A stretch of DNA of 64,000 nucleotides from positions 153,092-217,091 of the forward strand of contig NZ_RSCL01000003.1 of NCBI RefSeq assembly GCF_003991905.1, given 5' to 3'. The notes under the pieces were generated by a model that saw only the letters and a list, made by a program, of their open reading frames with translations, was not told the origin of the DNA and searched no databases. The stretch's first letter is position 1. Every line of letters begins with the position of its first letter. Positions 8,466 through 18,180 of the stretch are shown piece by piece. Made by a program: the position numbers and the translations under genes. The DNA is from Dulcicalothrix desertica PCC 7102 (lineage in GTDB: Bacteria; Cyanobacteriota; Cyanobacteriia; Cyanobacteriales; Nostocaceae).

Positions 8466-9530
8466 CTATGTCCATTTGTTGGAAATTGGACGGTATCCGT
8501 GAATACGATGATAGTCAGCGTCACGTACTGCTAGTTTTTGGTTGACTGCTCGCACAGCAAAATTAGCAATTTTATTTATAGAACTGCGTTTACACCAGTT
8601 TGAATATGATGAAGCAACTTGTGTAGATAAAACTTTGTGCCAACGTAATGCTATTTGTTCTGTTGAAAATTCCAACGCGCGTTTTTGCCCGTTGATAAGC
8701 ATTTGTTCATATAGACTGGGGTCAGTCATTAGGCGCCGAATTGCTGAAAGTGCTGACTCTGGTGTTTTAATTTCGATATAATCTAGATGCGATTGTCGCA
8801 GTTGTTGAAATGCTGGTTCTGGACCTAATAGTGCTGGTACCCCCGCTATCCAAGCGTTGATTAATTTACTTGCTGGTTTTACTAAAGCGTCTTTCTCAGT
8901 TAAGTCTCGTACAGCTAATACTAAATCAGCTTCACTGTAATCATGCCATTGTAATAGTTTATCTGTATTTATACCATTAATTTGTAAGCAGGCGCCAAGA
9001 TTTTCTAGTTCCCGAACAAACTCTGGTGAACGAAATGCTTCATATAAATTCAACTCAGAACCTTTGAAAACTACGTTAGTTATATGATTACCACGCGCAC
9101 TGTCTCGTTTTATTAAACCAGGTTGTGGCCAATGAGGTATAAATATATCTGTACTCGACTTGATATTTGCTTGATTTTGAACAATTGCAATATCACACAA
9201 AGCAGGCCTTGGACCATCCGAACGACAACCAACGACAAATGATGAGAAAGTTTTTTGCTTAATTCCAAAATCTAAAGCGCTAGCAACACATATACTACCT
9301 TGAACAAATTTATTAGATAAATACACATTCAGGTTTCTTCGCTTTAAATGTAAATAAGTCATAATAATCCAGCATTCTTCGTTTGTGACTATTCGTTCAG
9401 GAATTGTATTTGGGTCAGGAAGCTGGGTATCATTAGATAATAAATCTGACCATTTTTCCCAATAGCGACACACAAACGTAACTGGATAAGGCAACGCAGT
9501 GAATTTTGTTTCTAACTGTTCAGATTGCAT
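8466..9530 (-). CDS. Putative GT-B glycosyltransferase
   Basis: A 354-residue protein with a GT-B-like C-terminal half: SEADLVLAVRDLTEKDAL, then KLINAWIAGVPALLGPEPAF (about 218-240) resembles the nucleotide-sugar-binding region in which an Asn/Glu and a GVP turn hold the donor. The N-terminal half is not recognisable by eye. No membrane helix is seen. The start lies 6 bp after the stop of the upstream minus-strand gene, so the two form an operon. The specific family is uncertain. Confidence 0.7.
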   Translation of the reverse strand: MQSEQLETKFTALPYPVTFVCRYWEKWSDLLSNDTQLPDPNTIPERIVTNEECWIIMTYLHLKRRNLNVYLSNKFVQGSICVASALDFGIKQKTFSSFVVGCRSDGPRPALCDIAIVQNQANIKSSTDIFIPHWPQPGLIKRDSARGNHITNVVFKGSELNLYEAFRSPEFVRELENLGACLQINGINTDKLLQWHDYSEADLVLAVRDLTEKDALVKPASKLINAWIAGVPALLGPEPAFQQLRQSHLDYIEIKTPESALSAIRRLMTDPSLYEQMLINGQKRALEFSTEQIALRWHKVLSTQVASSYSNWCKRSSINKIANFAVRAVNQKLAVRDADYHRIHGYRPISNKWT

Positions 9531-9536
9531 TAGTTT

Positions 9537-10523
9537 CTAGTAGCTTTGACAATGTTTACAAAAAGCCAACTCTTGCTGTTTTCTAAAATAATCTAACGTT
9601 TTTTTCATGACTCGTGATGGCATTGGTGCTTGACTTTTCATTGGTCCAATCATAGCTAACCATTCACCCACTTGAGGATGACTATCATTAACAGATTTAT
9701 AGAAAGTATCCCAAAACCAGTGCCACATTGAATCATGGTAGTGAATAATTTTAGCAGTTTGAATATGTGTGTTATCATACCAAGGTTCTGGAACGCATGT
9801 CCCGATAGCAAAATTATGCGAATACGAAAGTGTGTCCCAACGAATTCCCATTTTTGCAACAGTTAACCCTAATGCAACTTGGTCGTTGAAAAAGATTCCT
9901 GTTTTTTTAGACATAACTTGGCAATCACACAATTGTGTAAAAGTGTCTAAGTAATGTTGAGCAAAATTTGTGCTGCGACGATAAACAAAAACACCACTAT
10001 TAAAGCAGAAACGCATTGGTGAATGCTGTGGTTCGCTTTTTACCCAAGGTAGTGCTTCTATATCTATATCAAGACATTTACATATTTGGCGCCAGTAAGG
10101 GTCATTTGGGTCGTCTGCTCCAGAAGTTTCGTTACTCAATTTATCAGCAGGACAAGCAACAAAGCTAAAATCCTCCTTCATCATAAATTCACTTGGCTCA
10201 TTCACCACAAGTAAATCGCTGTCTAACCAACTAATAAATTCAGTTTCAGCAATTTCTTCCACTGCTTTCAATGCCATTAGTTTGTTCAAAAACTTATTCC
10301 ATGAATATTTATGTTGATTACTAAAACTAATGTACTGAACTTGAAGTTGTTCTAATTGAATACGTGTGTTTTTAGAGATAGGTGGTCCAAAGCGAGGTGT
10401 AACGGCGTATACTGGACAAGAAGCATAGGCTCCTCCCCATCGACGTAAGCTTTCAATCATGCGTAGTGTTTGAACTTCGAGCCATCCAGATTCTATACAG
10501 CAAACAAAAGTAATGGGCGCCAT
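9537..10523 (-). CDS. Putative GT-A glycosyltransferase with DSD motif
   Basis: A 328-residue protein whose N-terminal sheet and ISWLDSDLLVV motif (D101-S-D103) match nucleotide-diphospho-sugar transferases of the GT-A fold (GT8-like). A second conserved patch, FCFNSGVFVYRR, and FFNDQVALGL fit the acceptor side of such enzymes. It is the first gene of a two-gene minus-strand operon that diverges from the GT2 gene at 10777. Sugar specificity is unknown. Confidence 0.72.
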   Translation of the reverse strand: MAPITFVCCIESGWLEVQTLRMIESLRRWGGAYASCPVYAVTPRFGPPISKNTRIQLEQLQVQYISFSNQHKYSWNKFLNKLMALKAVEEIAETEFISWLDSDLLVVNEPSEFMMKEDFSFVACPADKLSNETSGADDPNDPYWRQICKCLDIDIEALPWVKSEPQHSPMRFCFNSGVFVYRRSTNFAQHYLDTFTQLCDCQVMSKKTGIFFNDQVALGLTVAKMGIRWDTLSYSHNFAIGTCVPEPWYDNTHIQTAKIIHYHDSMWHWFWDTFYKSVNDSHPQVGEWLAMIGPMKSQAPMPSRVMKKTLDYFRKQQELAFCKHCQSY

Positions 10524-10776
10524 ATTAGCTATTTTTGAAGATGATAAACCAGAAACCCGGTTAATTAAAGAGGGTTTCTATTGATTATTTTGCATAAAAA
10601 TATTATTTTTTTAAAATAGCATACAAAATCTATCTTAAGTATGATGTTTTACTCAGAAGGTGGAAAGTGAAAAAATATGGAAAAATGTTAAGGGAAAGGG
10701 CTGTTATCCTTTATTCCATGATGTTTGGGTGTTTTGAATAATTGTTCTGTGGTTTTGTGTTGCAGGGGGTTTGGAT
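10524..10776. promoter_or_regulatory. Divergent intergenic region between two glycosyltransferase genes, with one hairpin repeat
   Basis: The 253-bp spacer must hold promoters for both the minus-strand pair and the plus-strand GT2 gene. It carries an imperfect AGAAACCC...GGGTTTCT inverted repeat (10551-10579). AGGGGG at 10764-10769 is a ribosome-binding site for the ATG at 10777. I cannot place the promoters with confidence. Confidence 0.5.
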
Positions 10777-11775
10777 ATGCAGTCGATAGGGGTGGTAGTC
10801 ATAGGCAGAAACGAAGGGAAACGTCTCGAACGGTGTTTACTTTCGATATTATCAGAAGGGGTGATTATTACGTATGTTGATTCTGGTTCTACCGATGGAA
10901 GTGTCGCAATGGCTAGTGCGTTGGGTGTATATGTTGTAGAACTTGATTTAACAATTCCATTTACAGCAGCACGCGCTCGCAATGCAGGTTTTGATAAACT
11001 TTTAAAATTGGCGCCAAATTTAGAATACGTCCAATTTGTTGATGGAGACTGTCAAATAGCACAAAATTGGTTGAATGTAGCGGCAAAATATCTTGATGAG
11101 CATCAAGAAGTAGTTGTCGTGTGCGGTCGGCGCCGAGAAAGGTTTCCGTCAGAATCGATATATAATCGGTTGTGCGATATCGAATGGGATACACCAATAG
11201 GAGAAACCAAAGCTTGTGGTGGAGACTCGATGATGCGTGTTAGTGCATTGAAAGCAGTAGGTGGTTTTAACCAAGCTTTAATTGCCGGAGAAGAACCAGA
11301 ATTATGTCTACGACTTCGTACTAATAAAGGTGTAATCATGCGTATTAATGAAGAAATGACGCACCATGATGCACAAATGACAAATATTGGTCAATGGTGG
11401 AAGCGTTCTTTACGTGCAGGTCATGCTTATGCACAAGTAGCTCAAATGCATAGTCATAATTCTGAACGATATTGGGTAAAAGAATCTCGTAGCATTTGGC
11501 TATGGGGATTTATATTACCATCAATTGCGATTGCTACCAGTTGGCTTACATACGGGTTTAGCTTCCTAATACTTACATCATTATATACGTATTTATTTTA
11601 TCGAATCTATCAATATGGAAGAGCAACTGGTCTAACAGCAGAGGATGCTAGACTATATGCTTTATATTGTGTTTTAAGTAAATTTCCTCAAGCACAAGGT
11701 CAAATTAAATTCCACTTATCACGTTTACTCAAACGTCAACCGACGTTGGTTGAATACAAAAATGCCACGTCTTAA
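10777..11775 (+). CDS. Family 2 glycosyltransferase with C-terminal membrane segment
   Basis: The protein has 332 residues from the ATG at 10777, chosen over an upstream TTG at 10771 because AGGGGG lies 7 bp before it. The GT2 domain shows VVVIGRNEGKRLERCL, YVDSGSTDGS and VQFVDGDCQ (D89-G-D91). GEEPELCLRLR is the likely catalytic-base region. Two hydrophobic stretches near residues 240-275 anchor it in the membrane. It follows a divergent promoter region in the polysaccharide cluster and probably starts or extends a repeat unit. Confidence 0.87.
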   Translation: MQSIGVVVIGRNEGKRLERCLLSILSEGVIITYVDSGSTDGSVAMASALGVYVVELDLTIPFTAARARNAGFDKLLKLAPNLEYVQFVDGDCQIAQNWLNVAAKYLDEHQEVVVVCGRRRERFPSESIYNRLCDIEWDTPIGETKACGGDSMMRVSALKAVGGFNQALIAGEEPELCLRLRTNKGVIMRINEEMTHHDAQMTNIGQWWKRSLRAGHAYAQVAQMHSHNSERYWVKESRSIWLWGFILPSIAIATSWLTYGFSFLILTSLYTYLFYRIYQYGRATGLTAEDARLYALYCVLSKFPQAQGQIKFHLSRLLKRQPTLVEYKNATS

Positions 11776-12121
11776 ACTATGGATGGGATTTAATACGAGT
11801 TATATATGTACCTCAGATATCTGCATTCAGATAGAGGTTGTACGCATAAATTTATTAAATCCCCCCAACTTGACTTATCTTTACAATAACTTCACAAAAA
11901 AACAAGAAATTTAAAGATTAACTTCACATAAGTAATTGATTTTAGATAAAAAAAATATTAATTTTACAAGTAATAAAGTGGCAACTCCGTGCAGTAAAAC
12001 GCTCCTTAGCGTCATTCTAAGCTTCCCCAAGTATACAAACGCGCACAATATTAAAGATGGTTGGTTTAATTTTATTAGCTAGCCAATTGTTTTGAAAAAA
12101 TGTGGTGCATTATAAGTAACA
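11776..12121. other. 346-bp non-coding spacer, AT-rich
   Basis: No gene is supported here. The spacer has AACTTCACA repeated twice (around 11889 and 11931) and long A/T runs, as expected upstream of a promoter for the next gene. No clear terminator or operator was recognised. Confidence 0.5.
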
Positions 12122-13375
12122 ATGAAAGTAGCATACTTAGTCAATAAATACCCGAAGGTAAGCCATAGCTTTATTAGGCGTGAAATAGCGGCCCTTGAAG
12201 CTTTGGGTATATCGGTGACTCGATTTTCGATTCGTTCTTGTGTCTCGGAATTGGTTGACCCAGAAGATAAACTAGAATTCGAGAAAACGCGGGTAATACT
12301 AGATATCGGAGTATTGAATCTACTATTATCATTGATTAGTTTTGCGATTTTCAAACCAGCAGCATTGCTCAGGGGTTTATTATTAGCTCTTAAGGTTGGC
12401 ATAAAATCCGATACGGGAATTTTGCACCATATTATATATCTAGCGGAAGCTTGCACTTTACGACGCTGGCTTGTAGAGTGTGAAGCGACTCATCTCCATG
12501 TCCATTTCGGAACTAATTCGACGACTGTAGCAATGTTATGTCATGCTTGTGGTGGTCCCGAATACAGCTTTACAGTTCATGGACCAGAAGAGTTCGACCG
12601 TGCGGTTAATATAGCTTTAACAGAGAAAATCAATCGTGCAAAGTTTATTGTGGCAATTTGCTCTTTTGGTTTAAGTCAGTTGTATCGTTGGTGTAGTTAC
12701 GAGCAGTGGCAAAAAATCCATGTTATTCACTGTGGAGTTGATGATGAGTATTTCAACAAACCACAAACAGATATTCGCACTGGTAGTAATTTAGTTTGCG
12801 TAGGAAGGTTATGCGAACAGAAGGGTCAAATCCTGCTATTAAATGCAATTAAACAACTTTGTGATGAAGGTTGGGATTTGCAGTTAACGTTAGTAGGTGA
12901 TGGTGAAATGCGAAGTCATCTTGAAGCACTTATCCACGAATATAATTTGCACAACTTCGTAAAAATTACGGGATGGGCAACTGGTTTACAGGTACAACAA
13001 TATATAAGTAATGCTCGTGCTTTAGTCTTGCCGAGTTTTGCTGAAGGTTTGCCAGTGGTGCTTATGGAAGCGTTTGCGCTTTCTAGACCTGTAATTAGTA
13101 CTTATGTTGCGGGTATTCCCGAATTAGTTCAATCGAATATTAATGGTTGGTTAGTACCAGCAGGTTCAGTTGAAGCTTTGACTACTGCGATGCGTGAATG
13201 TTTACGAATGCCTCCTGAAATTTTAACTCAAATGGCAACGTCAGGCGCCCAATCGGTGATAGAACAACATTCGGTTGCGGTAGAAGCGAAAAAGCTAGCA
13301 GTTTTATTTAGTCAGTCCAACGACCAGAATAATAACCAGGTGTCTGAACCAAAGTTATTGTTGACAACACAGTAG
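12122..13375 (+). CDS. Family 4 glycosyltransferase (WcaL/colanic-acid type)
   Basis: A 417-residue GT-B enzyme starting MKVAYLVNKYPKVSHSFIRR, the hallmark of the WcaL-like GT4 branch. The donor domain shows LVCVGRLCEQKGQILLL (about 224-240) and E308-E316 in EGLPVVLME, with FTVHGPEEFD in the N-terminal domain. It ends 6 bp before the flippase gene, so the two are probably co-transcribed. Confidence 0.9.
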   Translation: MKVAYLVNKYPKVSHSFIRREIAALEALGISVTRFSIRSCVSELVDPEDKLEFEKTRVILDIGVLNLLLSLISFAIFKPAALLRGLLLALKVGIKSDTGILHHIIYLAEACTLRRWLVECEATHLHVHFGTNSTTVAMLCHACGGPEYSFTVHGPEEFDRAVNIALTEKINRAKFIVAICSFGLSQLYRWCSYEQWQKIHVIHCGVDDEYFNKPQTDIRTGSNLVCVGRLCEQKGQILLLNAIKQLCDEGWDLQLTLVGDGEMRSHLEALIHEYNLHNFVKITGWATGLQVQQYISNARALVLPSFAEGLPVVLMEAFALSRPVISTYVAGIPELVQSNINGWLVPAGSVEALTTAMRECLRMPPEILTQMATSGAQSVIEQHSVAVEAKKLAVLFSQSNDQNNNQVSEPKLLLTTQ

Positions 13376-13381
13376 ATATGA

Positions 13382-14761
13382 GTGAGAGTACTTTTACCCC
13401 AACCCATGACAACCCTAAAAAAACCGACTCTAAAAAAGCTTGCTATTCGTGGTGCAATGTGGACGATTATTGGTTACGGCGCCAGTCAATTTGCGCGATT
13501 AGTAGCTAATATCATATTGACTCGGTTATTAGTGCCAGAGTTTTTTGGGTTGATGGCAGTAGTGAATACGCTGCTGATGGGTATAGAATTATTTTCAGAC
13601 CTAGGTATCGGTCAAAGCATTATTCAAAACAAACGTGGTGAAGAACGAGAATTTTTCAACACTGCATGGACACTACAAGCAACACGGGGGTTTTGGGTAT
13701 GGTTCATTTGTTTAGCGATTACATATCCCGCAGCACAATTTTATAATGAACCGCGACTGTTATGGTTAGTCCCAATTATGGGATTAACATCTATTATCCT
13801 TGGATTCGCCTCACCGGCGCCTGCACTACTCAACCGTCGCATGGAAGTTGGTAAAGTCATAATGTTTGACTTTATCGTGCAAATACTATCACTAATAGTA
13901 TTGATAACTTTAGCTTGGTGGTTACGCAGTTTGTGGGCATTCGCAATTAGTGGACTGATTGGAGGTACAATTCGTGCGATTGGTAGTTTCTTCTTAATTC
14001 CAGAACAAAGACCAAAATTTTCTTGGGACAAAGCAGCACTCAAAGAACTTCTATCTTTTGGTAGATGGATGTTCATAGCAACAGCAATTATGTTCTTAGC
14101 AGAGCAATCTGACCGATTAATATTAGGTAAGTTACTATCATTTCAAACGGTAGGTGTGTATACTATCGCAGCGACACTAGCAAATATGCCGCGTGAAGTA
14201 ATAAAAACCCTAAGCTATCGAGTCATATTCCCAACAATATCCAATCAAACCGACTTACCAAGAGAAACCTTACGAGCAAAAATAGTTCGTCAACGTCGGT
14301 TGATAGTATTTGCATGTGGAGTATTGTTAGCAATACTAGTAAACATTGGAGACTTTGTTATTGCTAGACTCTATGACCAAAGGTATGCAGAAGCAATATG
14401 GATGATGCCAATACTTAGCTGCGGTGTATGGTTCTCAATCTTGTATTACACAACAAGTCCAGCTTTATTAGCGCTTGGGAAACCATTATACTCTGCCCAA
14501 AGTAATTTACTAAGATTTTTATTGATAAGTATTGGTATGCCATTAGCGTTTACTACACAAGGAATATTGGGAGTAATTGTTGTGATAGCACTTTCAGACT
14601 TTCCATTGTATCTTGGAAACCTTTACGGTTTATGGTGCGAAAAACTTTTTTGTTTCATTCAAGATGTGCAAGCAACCATATTGTTTGTGGCAATGTTAGC
14701 TTTGTTCGTTTTAATTCGTAGTTCTCTCGGTTTCGGAACTCCATTTCAAATTTTTATGTAA
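13382..14761 (+). CDS. Polysaccharide flippase, Wzx-like (MOP superfamily)
   Basis: A 459-residue membrane protein with about twelve hydrophobic segments. LAIRGAMWTIIGYGASQFAR and LILTRLLVPEFFGLMAVV near the N-terminus, and SFGRWMFIATAIMFLAEQ-SDRLILG in the middle, are typical of PST/Wzx transporters that flip lipid-linked repeat units across the inner membrane. Two starts are possible: GTG at 13382 or ATG at 13406, the latter removing eight residues. It pairs functionally with the Wzy-like gene at 6615. Confidence 0.88.
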   Translation: MRVLLPQPMTTLKKPTLKKLAIRGAMWTIIGYGASQFARLVANIILTRLLVPEFFGLMAVVNTLLMGIELFSDLGIGQSIIQNKRGEEREFFNTAWTLQATRGFWVWFICLAITYPAAQFYNEPRLLWLVPIMGLTSIILGFASPAPALLNRRMEVGKVIMFDFIVQILSLIVLITLAWWLRSLWAFAISGLIGGTIRAIGSFFLIPEQRPKFSWDKAALKELLSFGRWMFIATAIMFLAEQSDRLILGKLLSFQTVGVYTIAATLANMPREVIKTLSYRVIFPTISNQTDLPRETLRAKIVRQRRLIVFACGVLLAILVNIGDFVIARLYDQRYAEAIWMMPILSCGVWFSILYYTTSPALLALGKPLYSAQSNLLRFLLISIGMPLAFTTQGILGVIVVIALSDFPLYLGNLYGLWCEKLFCFIQDVQATILFVAMLALFVLIRSSLGFGTPFQIFM

Positions 14762-14769
14762 GAAACCGA

Positions 14770-14834
14770 AGAAACCGGGTTTTTAGTTAAATATTTATCT
14801 TAATTACAATATCGATATAAAAAACCCGGTTTCT
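14770..14834. terminator. Long hairpin of the AAACCGGGTTT family after the flippase gene
   Basis: AGAAACCGGGTTTTT pairs with AAAAAACCCGGTTTCT about 50 bp later, forming a 13-15 bp stem that starts 9 bp after the flippase stop. A terminator role is inferred from position. It belongs to the same repeat family as 68-235. Confidence 0.65.
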
Positions 14835-14928
14835 AGTTTTAGCTTTCAGTTTTAATAGCGTTGTATTGAGTTGTGACTTATAGCAACTTAGAAAAAAGCG
14901 CTGTTTGTTCTTTATCGCTTTAAATATC

Positions 14929-15960
14929 ATGTTAAAGACAGCATCTCTTTGGAAGTGGCAATATTCACATTGGAATAAACCAATCGACGAGCGAATTCTT
15001 GGCTATACAGTTTTACTACCGGTTCCAGGTGATTTACCAGTTTTTCTCAAAATTGCTTTAGAAACTTGTTCAAATCAAAAACCAGACGGATTATTTGAAA
15101 CTCTTGTCATACCAGACCAACTTGTGCCAGGTTTTTCTGAACTGCTCGAAGAAACGCGCCATAAGTACTATACATCAATTCGTTTAATTAATCCCAACCC
15201 TTTAGAGCAAATAATTTCCCGTTACCAAAATAATCCTCACAACAACCATTGGTTGCAACTTGTTCGTGGAGTCAGTGCAACTCAAACGACACACGCACTT
15301 TTACATGATGCTGATTTATTTATTACCGAAGATGAATTCATGAAGATTCATTACGAAACTTGTGAATCAGAAAATTTAGCGTGTCTTGGTGTGAGTCCAG
15401 TATGGGATGCTTGGTATAAAGAGAATGGATTGAATCATCTCACCGCAACCTGGGAAATGATGTTTGACGTAGACTGGATAAGAAGTTTTCGACCTTGGGA
15501 ACATCGTGGACATGACGGAGAAATATTAGGTCAAATTCACACATTTGATACAACTCTATATCCGCAATGCAAGACTAAACCAGAGTTGATAAGGTATCAC
15601 CAGCAAGAATGGGGATTTATTCACTTTAATTACGTGATTTGTACTTATAGGTGGTTTCAAAGAAGCAAAACACCATTTGAAGACGAATGCTTCCGAATTC
15701 TTTTAATTCGACTACTCATCGAAGCATTTGACAAATCTGGGTGGAAATATCAAGTCCCTTCTCTTGATGAATTAATCAAAGGTATAACAGACGAAACTAA
15801 CCCTATCACCTACATTCAAGATAAAACAAGGCAAAATTACTCCGATTTTCGCACCAAACTACAAACCCTTATCGACAGTAATCTTTTAGACGAAGAAAAA
15901 ACCTGTATACTCAGTGAAGGCGCCACTAAATTTGATAAAGTATTTGGGTATAGCATGTAA
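14929..15960 (+). CDS. Putative GT-A-type glycosyltransferase with DAD motif
   Basis: I favour the ATG at 14929 (343 residues) over an in-frame TTG at 14905, which has no ribosome-binding site. The N-terminal YTVLLPVPGDLPVFLKIALE and ALLHDADLFI (D127-A-D129) suggest a nucleotide-sugar transferase fold. The rest has no motif I can name. No membrane helix is visible. Its position among transferase genes supports a sugar-transfer role, but family and substrate are not established. Confidence 0.65.
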   Translation: MLKTASLWKWQYSHWNKPIDERILGYTVLLPVPGDLPVFLKIALETCSNQKPDGLFETLVIPDQLVPGFSELLEETRHKYYTSIRLINPNPLEQIISRYQNNPHNNHWLQLVRGVSATQTTHALLHDADLFITEDEFMKIHYETCESENLACLGVSPVWDAWYKENGLNHLTATWEMMFDVDWIRSFRPWEHRGHDGEILGQIHTFDTTLYPQCKTKPELIRYHQQEWGFIHFNYVICTYRWFQRSKTPFEDECFRILLIRLLIEAFDKSGWKYQVPSLDELIKGITDETNPITYIQDKTRQNYSDFRTKLQTLIDSNLLDEEKTCILSEGATKFDKVFGYSM

Positions 15961-15968
15961 CATTGATT

Positions 15969-16003
15969 GTAGGTTGGGTGAAGGAACGTAACCCAACATA
16001 CAT
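15969..16003. repeat. GTTGGGT...ACCCAAC hairpin repeat
   Basis: An inverted repeat, GTTGGGT (15973-15979) with ACCCAAC (15991-15997), 8 bp after a stop codon. Similar GTAGGTTGGGT elements are common in cyanobacterial intergenic DNA. It may terminate the preceding gene. Confidence 0.6.
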
Positions 16004-16044
16004 CGATATGCTAATATCACTTTATAGCTATAAAAGGAGGTACT

Positions 16045-17115
16045 GTGAAGTACCACATCGTCTTAAGTCGTGCATTTGACTTAGAGTCCATAGCTCAAAA
16101 TGCACAAGCAGGTAAATCTCCTTGTCATGTAATGTGGGAAGCAAGTCAAATTTTACAAGCTGAGATACATCAACCAGGCAAATATTCACCTATACAATCA
16201 GATACACTGCGTACATTGTTGATGGGTAACAAAGAACACTGGGCATTAGCGCGTACACTATCACAGCAACTTACAGAAGACTCAGTAGTATTTTGTACAG
16301 GTGAAGACATAGGTATACCAATAGCTAGTTTATGTGGCGCCAACAAAAAGCGTCCAAAAACAGCAGTATTTATTCATAATATTAATAGATTACGTGGGCG
16401 CTTGGCATTGAAAATATTCCAGGTGCAGGACAAAATAGACTTGTTCATGACTTATACATCAGCAAGTGCAGAATTTTTGCGCGACTATTTGAACTTACCA
16501 GAAAGTAAAATCAAATTATTTTTAGAACAACCAACAGATATTACATTCTTCACACCAGGTCAAACATCTCTTACTAAGACACGTCCAATAATAGCGAGTG
16601 CGGGGTTAGAAAAGCGAGACTATCGTACCCTTGCTGCTGCGACTCAAGATTTATTAGATATCGACGTTAAAATTTGTGTAGCATCACCAAATGCCAAAGC
16701 AACAAAACGTGCATTCCCTTTATTGGCGCCAAAAAATATGTCGTGTTGCTATTACAATTGGCAAGAGTTAGTACAATTATATAGAGATGCCGACATTACA
16801 GTAATACCCTTGTTTGAAAATAACTATCAAGCTGGACTGAGTACGATGTATGAAGCGCTAGCGTGTCGGCGCCCGGTTATAATTACAAAATCTCCAGGAA
16901 TAATAACAGAGCTAGAAAAAGCAGGTGCAATTAAAACTGTACCTCAAGGAGATGTTCCTTCCCTACGTCAAGCCATAACAAAACTACTAAACAACCCCCA
17001 AAAAGCAGACAACCTAGCTCAAAAAGGTTATGAGCTAATTTTACAACGCTATAATCACAAATTATATATAGATAACTTTGTTAAAATAATGAATCGATTA
17101 TCATCAGCCAACTAA
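16045..17115 (+). CDS. Family 4-like glycosyltransferase
   Basis: A 356-residue GT-B protein starting with GTG. The strong AAAGGAGGT at 16033-16041 fixes this start. The C-terminal domain has RPIIASAGLEKRDYRTL (about 182-198) and GLSTMYEALACRRPVI (about 272-287), which hold the donor-binding loop of GT4 enzymes. The usual first Glu of the EX7E pair is not obvious, so catalysis may rely on a variant motif. It is the last gene of the polysaccharide cluster before the regulators. Confidence 0.75.
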   Translation: MKYHIVLSRAFDLESIAQNAQAGKSPCHVMWEASQILQAEIHQPGKYSPIQSDTLRTLLMGNKEHWALARTLSQQLTEDSVVFCTGEDIGIPIASLCGANKKRPKTAVFIHNINRLRGRLALKIFQVQDKIDLFMTYTSASAEFLRDYLNLPESKIKLFLEQPTDITFFTPGQTSLTKTRPIIASAGLEKRDYRTLAAATQDLLDIDVKICVASPNAKATKRAFPLLAPKNMSCCYYNWQELVQLYRDADITVIPLFENNYQAGLSTMYEALACRRPVIITKSPGIITELEKAGAIKTVPQGDVPSLRQAITKLLNNPQKADNLAQKGYELILQRYNHKLYIDNFVKIMNRLSSAN

Positions 17116-17418
17116 GCATTTATTCCCAAACGTAAGTCATAATTTTTTACTCCTTTTTGTTGTGAACTGTTTAGTCTTATAATTTGGAGTGACAAACTTA
17201 TGCCGTTTTCTACATGGATAGAACATATGATTAATATAGTATTTATGTATAGAATACATACTATATTTGTATGAGTAATATTTGCACTTTTGTGCCAAAG
17301 CTTTTATCAGTTGTTGCAACCTGTGCCTTTCGGATAGTGATTAAATTGTTGTAATGACAGGCGTGTATTATTCCATAAATGTTAAACGGATACTAAAGTT
17401 AACGAATTTTAACGTAAA
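17116..17418. promoter_or_regulatory. Intergenic region before the regulatory genes, with an inverted repeat
   Basis: The region is AT-rich and has no supported gene. TATGTAT (17244-17250) and ATACATA (17254-17260) form a 7-bp inverted repeat with a 3-bp centre that could bind a dimeric regulator. The promoter for the 17419 gene presumably lies here. Confidence 0.45.
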
Positions 17419-18123
17419 ATGCTTATTATTGGGGAAAAAATAGTAGTAATATTATGTGTTACATCTTTATTTTGGAGCTTTGCTTATCGTTATCAAACGC
17501 AGCAAGCCTTAATTTGGTGGAATGATAGGCTATGGAGACGAATGTGTAGGGAAGGAGAAGGTATTCGTAATGGGCTTTTACAAGAATCTTTTGTAATGCG
17601 GCGCCACTTAGAGTTATCTTCAGAAAATAGCATTGAGAGTCAGCAGCAAGATAAATATTATTTGGCAACAATAGAAAAGTTTCATTATTTACTTAAGGAA
17701 TTAAGTGACTATTTATCTCCTGCACATATTGATGATAGTTTACCACTCACGACTAAGCATATATTAGAGTCATGGAAATCACGAATTCCAGACTTAAATT
17801 TCAATATTAATTCACCAAGTAATTGGCATCAGGAATCTTATAACTTTAGTCGTATTGTTTTGATGGTGTTAGATGAATTGCTACAAATTACTTTATCAAA
17901 CTCCAATATACCATCTATATCTATAAATTTTAAGTCACAGCAGTATTTTAACGAGTGTACGGTTGAAATTATATATTTAGAGTTATTAAGTAAAACAGTA
18001 TCAAAAAATAAAAAAGAATTCAGTTGCCTACAAAATACATTTAAATATTTGACCTGTGGGAAGTGTATGCATAAACGAGACAATAATACAGAAATATGGT
18101 ATTTTAAATGGAAATGCTCATAA
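17419..18123 (+). CDS. Membrane-anchored protein with a histidine-kinase-like helical segment, uncharacterised
   Basis: A 234-residue protein with one N-terminal membrane helix (about 7-20). The segment EGIRNGLLQESFVMRRHLEL (about 47-66) resembles the dimerisation helix of HisKA_3-type kinases, which normally read as an H-D pair followed by LLQ, but the phospho-accepting His-Asp is absent. No ATP-binding domain is seen. It precedes a response regulator and a CHASE2 kinase, so it may be a degenerate partner that modulates their signalling. This role is inference; the sequence itself is unfamiliar. Confidence 0.55.
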   Translation: MLIIGEKIVVILCVTSLFWSFAYRYQTQQALIWWNDRLWRRMCREGEGIRNGLLQESFVMRRHLELSSENSIESQQQDKYYLATIEKFHYLLKELSDYLSPAHIDDSLPLTTKHILESWKSRIPDLNFNINSPSNWHQESYNFSRIVLMVLDELLQITLSNSNIPSISINFKSQQYFNECTVEIIYLELLSKTVSKNKKEFSCLQNTFKYLTCGKCMHKRDNNTEIWYFKWKCS

Positions 18124-18180
18124 TAATTTTGTAAAAAAATTAATTGTTTTTTAAAAAACTATTTCATTGAAAAAGTACTT

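Noticed and set aside
17137-17319. 60-residue minus-strand protein before the regulators
   Set aside because: It is Lys/Tyr-rich, as expected from AT-rich non-coding DNA, with no ribosome-binding site or family.
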